Assembly: GCF_945605565.1 (NCBI RefSeq) | Contig: NZ_OX216966.1 | Span: forward strand, 2,844,001 to 2,908,000 | Source: Paenibacillus dendritiformis | Lineage (GTDB): Bacteria; Bacillota; Bacilli; Paenibacillales; Paenibacillaceae | Direction: 5' to 3' | Length of the DNA: 64,000 bases | Shown: positions 61,348 through 64,000 of the stretch, in pieces | How positions within the stretch are numbered: the stretch's first letter is position 1 | How the letters are laid out: each line of letters opens with the position of its first letter | Position numbers and translations under genes: made by a program | The notes under the pieces: model-generated | The model's input: the letters and a program-made list of their open reading frames with translations, nothing else | Told to the model about the DNA's origin: nothing | The model's database searches: none

Positions 61348-64000
61348 TTATGGATTTTTGACTTGAACGGCGGAGGTCGGGCTCGATTCTCCGGCGCTGT
61401 TCACGGCCGTGACCCGGTACCATCCTGCTGGCGAGATCGTGATCAGCTCGAACTGTGCCGTCGGCGTAGTGCCGATGCGTTCATACGATCCACCGTCGGA
61501 GCTGTAGTAAATCACATACTCGCTCGGATTGTTGGACGAGGCGCTCCAGGTCAGCTTCAAGCCCATTTCCGTCAAGGAAGCTTGCGGATTGCCCGGCGTG
61601 CCCGGCGGGCTGTCTGCCTCGTCCGGAGCATCCGTCTCCGTTCCTTCATCCTGTCCGTCCTCGCCCGCGCTGCCGTCTCCGGGGTTCTGCGCATCCGGGC
61701 TGTCAGTGCCGGAACCATCCGGATCAGGCTCCACGTTAGCGCCTCCCAGCGTCACGGTCTGAGATGGGGCCGATTCATTGCCGGCCACATCGACCGCCGT
61801 TACATAGTAAGCATACTGATGCGAATTGGAGAAATACGTCTTGAATTGAGTCTCTTCTCCCGTCAGCACCGTTCCTTCTTCCCGCTTGAACGGACCGCCA
61901 TCCAAGGAGCGGTACAGACGATAACCGACGACATCCGCTTCACCGTTCCGCGAGAACGAAATGCGCAGCGCCGTATCGCCCAATTCCTCCAGACTTACGC
62001 CGGACGGCGGCGATGGCGCCTTGCCGTCGTCCTTGCGCGGATCGACCTTCGCAGGCGCGTCGGTATTGGCGTCCTCCGGTAAATAGGAGGACAGCGAGCG
62101 CCGCTGGCTGCTCGAAGACAGATGGTTCAGCGCTTGCTTCAGCTCCTCGATCAGCTCTTGAATCGGCTTCTCGCGCTTCATGACCACTTTCTCGCGGGTC
62201 ATATCGTCAGGCGTCGTATCTTGCGGGATATAGTTGACGCCGTCATACGTGATGTATTTCATCCTCTGCAGCGCATCTTCCGTCTCTGTCGGCACGAATT
62301 TCCGATTGAACAAATCCGTTACGTAGCGGCCGGCCTGCTTCGTCAGCTCGTTCGGAAGCTTCCCGCTCAATCCGGAGACGGTCATCCGCACAATGCCTTC
62401 AGGCTGGCTGAACTTCTTCGTCTCGAACACTTCCGGCTTCAATTTGTTCACTTCGTTCATTACTTTGGACCAGATCTCCGTGGAACGGGAATAGGCGTCC
62501 CGATTCAATACGTGAATCTGCTGGTCATATCCGACCCATACGCCCATCGTCACATCCGGCGTGTAGCCGATGAACCAGGTGTCGGCATAGTTCTGGGTCG
62601 AACCAGTCTTGGCGGCCACTTCCACTTGGCCGAACAGATCGAACTCCCACTGCACCCGGCGTCCGGTACCGCGAGGATCGGTAATGACGGTTTTCATCAT
62701 ATCCGTCATCAAATACGCGCTCTGCTCGGACACGACCGGCTTCGGATCGACTTTGTGCTGATATATGATTTTGCCGTTCGAATCGACGATCTTGGCTATC
62801 ATGTACGGATCGTTATACTTCCCGCCGTTGGCGATAACGCCGAAGGCGTTGGTGATCTCTTCCACGGTAACGCCATAGCGAAGGCCGCCGATAACCCCGG
62901 TCTGGGCGTAATAATCTTCCGGCTGAATCGTCGTAATGCCGAGCTTCTGGAGGAAGTCAAGCGCCTGCTTGACACCCAGCTTCTCTATGTAGATCTTGAG
63001 CGCCGGCAAGTTAAGCGATTCATTCAGCGCCTTTCTCGCGGTAACGAGCCCCTGGTATCTCATATTCGCGTTGCCGGGAATATGGTAGCCCTTGGAACCG
63101 TCCTTCAGTACCATCGGCGCGTCATCCAGTATCGAGGCCGGCTGAATCAAGCCTTGATCCAGAGCTGGCAAATATGCGGCTAACGGCTTCATCGTCGAAC
63201 CCGGCTGGCGCAACATCTGCGTGGCGAAGTTCATCTGCTCCTCATAGAAATCCCGGCCTTCGATCATGCCGAGGACTGCCCCGGTATGATGATCGATCAT
63301 CATCGCAGCGACTTGCTCCAAGCCCTTCGTCTCGCTGTACGGAGAGAAGTTGCTCGCGTCATTGGCTACATTTTTCATGGCCTTGTAAATCTTCTTGTCA
63401 ATCGTGGTATAGACTTTGTACCCGCCGTGGAGCAGTTGCTCCCGGGCGTTCTGCAGCAATTCCGCATTCTCGCGCTTGCGCAGATCGGCCCTCGTGAATT
63501 CCGGGTATTTCTGCAGGACAAGCACTTCAGCGGCAGCCCGCTCGGCTTCCAGCATCAGGTATGGATAAATCGCATATGCCTTCGCATTTGGCTTGGCGAT
63601 GGAGCCCCGGATGTCAAATGCCAATGCTTCGTCATATTGCTGCTGCGTAATTTTATGCTCTTCGAGCATGCGTTTCAGTACTAGCTTCTGGCGCTTGATG
63701 GCTCTCTCGATGCCTTCCTCATTGACTTCTCCCTTGCCCGTGAACGCGGAATAGGCGGAAGGGAGCTGGGGAAGACCGGCCAAATACGCCGATTGGGCGA
63801 TATTCAGCTTATCAAGCTTGTCGATATTGAAGATTCCTTTGGCCGCTGCCTTGATGCCGTACAGATTGTACCCGCTCGAGCCGTTCCCGAACGAGACCTT
63901 GTTCAAGTAAGCGGTCAATATTTCTTCCTTCGACAGCATGCGCTCGATGCGCAGGGAGAGAAAAATCTCTTTGGCTTTCCGGCTGTCGGTCCGATCCAAG
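61348..64000 (-). CDS. Class A penicillin-binding protein with two fibronectin type III domains (5' end outside window)
   Basis: The last 883 or more codons of a bifunctional peptidoglycan synthase. The end of the glycosyltransferase 51 domain is present (KAKEIFLSLRIERMLSKEEILTAYLNKVSFGNG). The transpeptidase has the nucleophile motif RQPGSTMKPLAAYLPAL, SLN in NESLNLPAL, and AAKTGSTQ. After a low-complexity linker come two fibronectin type III-like domains (PPSGVSLEELGDTALRISFSRNGE.. and TPGNPQASLTEMGLKLTWSAS..). The linker between them is acidic and rich in Asp/Gly/Ser/Pro. The TTG at 63999 is a chance codon, and the true start lies beyond the window. Confidence 0.95.
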   Translation of the reverse strand, partial: LDRTDSRKAKEIFLSLRIERMLSKEEILTAYLNKVSFGNGSSGYNLYGIKAAAKGIFNIDKLDKLNIAQSAYLAGLPQLPSAYSAFTGKGEVNEEGIERAIKRQKLVLKRMLEEHKITQQQYDEALAFDIRGSIAKPNAKAYAIYPYLMLEAERAAAEVLVLQKYPEFTRADLRKRENAELLQNAREQLLHGGYKVYTTIDKKIYKAMKNVANDASNFSPYSETKGLEQVAAMMIDHHTGAVLGMIEGRDFYEEQMNFATQMLRQPGSTMKPLAAYLPALDQGLIQPASILDDAPMVLKDGSKGYHIPGNANMRYQGLVTARKALNESLNLPALKIYIEKLGVKQALDFLQKLGITTIQPEDYYAQTGVIGGLRYGVTVEEITNAFGVIANGGKYNDPYMIAKIVDSNGKIIYQHKVDPKPVVSEQSAYLMTDMMKTVITDPRGTGRRVQWEFDLFGQVEVAAKTGSTQNYADTWFIGYTPDVTMGVWVGYDQQIHVLNRDAYSRSTEIWSKVMNEVNKLKPEVFETKKFSQPEGIVRMTVSGLSGKLPNELTKQAGRYVTDLFNRKFVPTETEDALQRMKYITYDGVNYIPQDTTPDDMTREKVVMKREKPIQELIEELKQALNHLSSSSQRRSLSSYLPEDANTDAPAKVDPRKDDGKAPSPPSGVSLEELGDTALRISFSRNGEADVVGYRLYRSLDGGPFKREEGTVLTGEETQFKTYFSNSHQYAYYVTAVDVAGNESAPSQTVTLGGANVEPDPDGSGTDSPDAQNPGDGSAGEDGQDEGTETDAPDEADSPPGTPGNPQASLTEMGLKLTWSASSNNPSEYVIYYSSDGGSYERIGTTPTAQFELITISPAGWYRVTAVNSAGESSPTSAVQVKNP

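Overview
The window reads as a chromosomal segment of an endospore-forming Firmicute of the Paenibacillus type. Three things support this. It carries a sporulation/division block (spoIIGA-sigE-sigG-ylmC-ylmD-ylmE-sepF-ylmG-ylmH-divIVA-ileS). Shine-Dalgarno sites are strong and of Bacillus type, with frequent GTG and TTG starts. The fairly GC-rich coding sequence is closest, by eye, to Bacillus/Paenibacillus proteins. No prophage, plasmid gene, intact insertion sequence or CRISPR array was seen.

Layout. 1-2.5 kb: the sigma-E processing protease and sporulation sigma factors E and G, with a sigma-F-like promoter before sigG. 2.5-13.2 kb: the ylm cell-division cluster, divIVA, a T-box-controlled eukaryote-like (type 2) isoleucyl-tRNA synthetase, an inverted DksA/TraR-like gene, lspA and a pseudouridine synthase. 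13.2-22.4 kb: a PyrR-attenuated pyrimidine operon, pyrR-pyrB-pyrC-carA-carB-pyrF-pyrE, which lacks pyrP, pyrK and pyrD. 22.6-31.4 kb: a large MacB/FtsX-like ABC cluster, made of an ATPase, an adaptor lipoprotein, a 964-residue permease, a second ATPase with an AbrB-like C-terminal tail, and two tandemly duplicated solute-binding lipoproteins. 31.8-33.3 kb: four tRNA genes and ung. 33.4-34.4 kb: gene-free minisatellite DNA. 34.4-47.8 kb: a mixture of small conserved genes, a MBL hydrolase, an Orn/Lys/Arg decarboxylase, an MFS pump, gnd, aroK and an unusual aroA. 47.8-48.7 kb: two MITE-like 170-bp repeats and CTGCA palindromes. 48.7-52.3 kb: a PTS EIICBA transporter and its own enzyme I. 52.3-53.5 kb: a decayed fragment, an exact 42-bp tandem repeat and more palindromes. 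53.5-61.2 kb: a PfpI protein, brxC, ccpA, mtnN and the acetate genes acuC/acuA, divergent from acsA, which has a good cre site. 61.3 kb to the end: a class A penicillin-binding protein with fibronectin type III domains, cut by the window edge.

How the parts work together. The first 13 kb couples spore development, septum positioning and growth. UMP synthesis is feedback-controlled through PyrR. CcpA, encoded at 55.4 kb, plausibly represses acsA through the cre at 59.4 kb, while AcuA/AcuC set the acetylation state of the AcsA enzyme. The most unusual system is the 22.6-31.4 kb transporter. It combines FtsX-type efflux parts, an ATPase with a probable swapped-hairpin domain, and importer-like binding lipoproteins that arose by a duplication whose scar (a copy of the ATPase 3' end) is still visible. 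The second theme is repeat-rich intergenic DNA of several distinct kinds.
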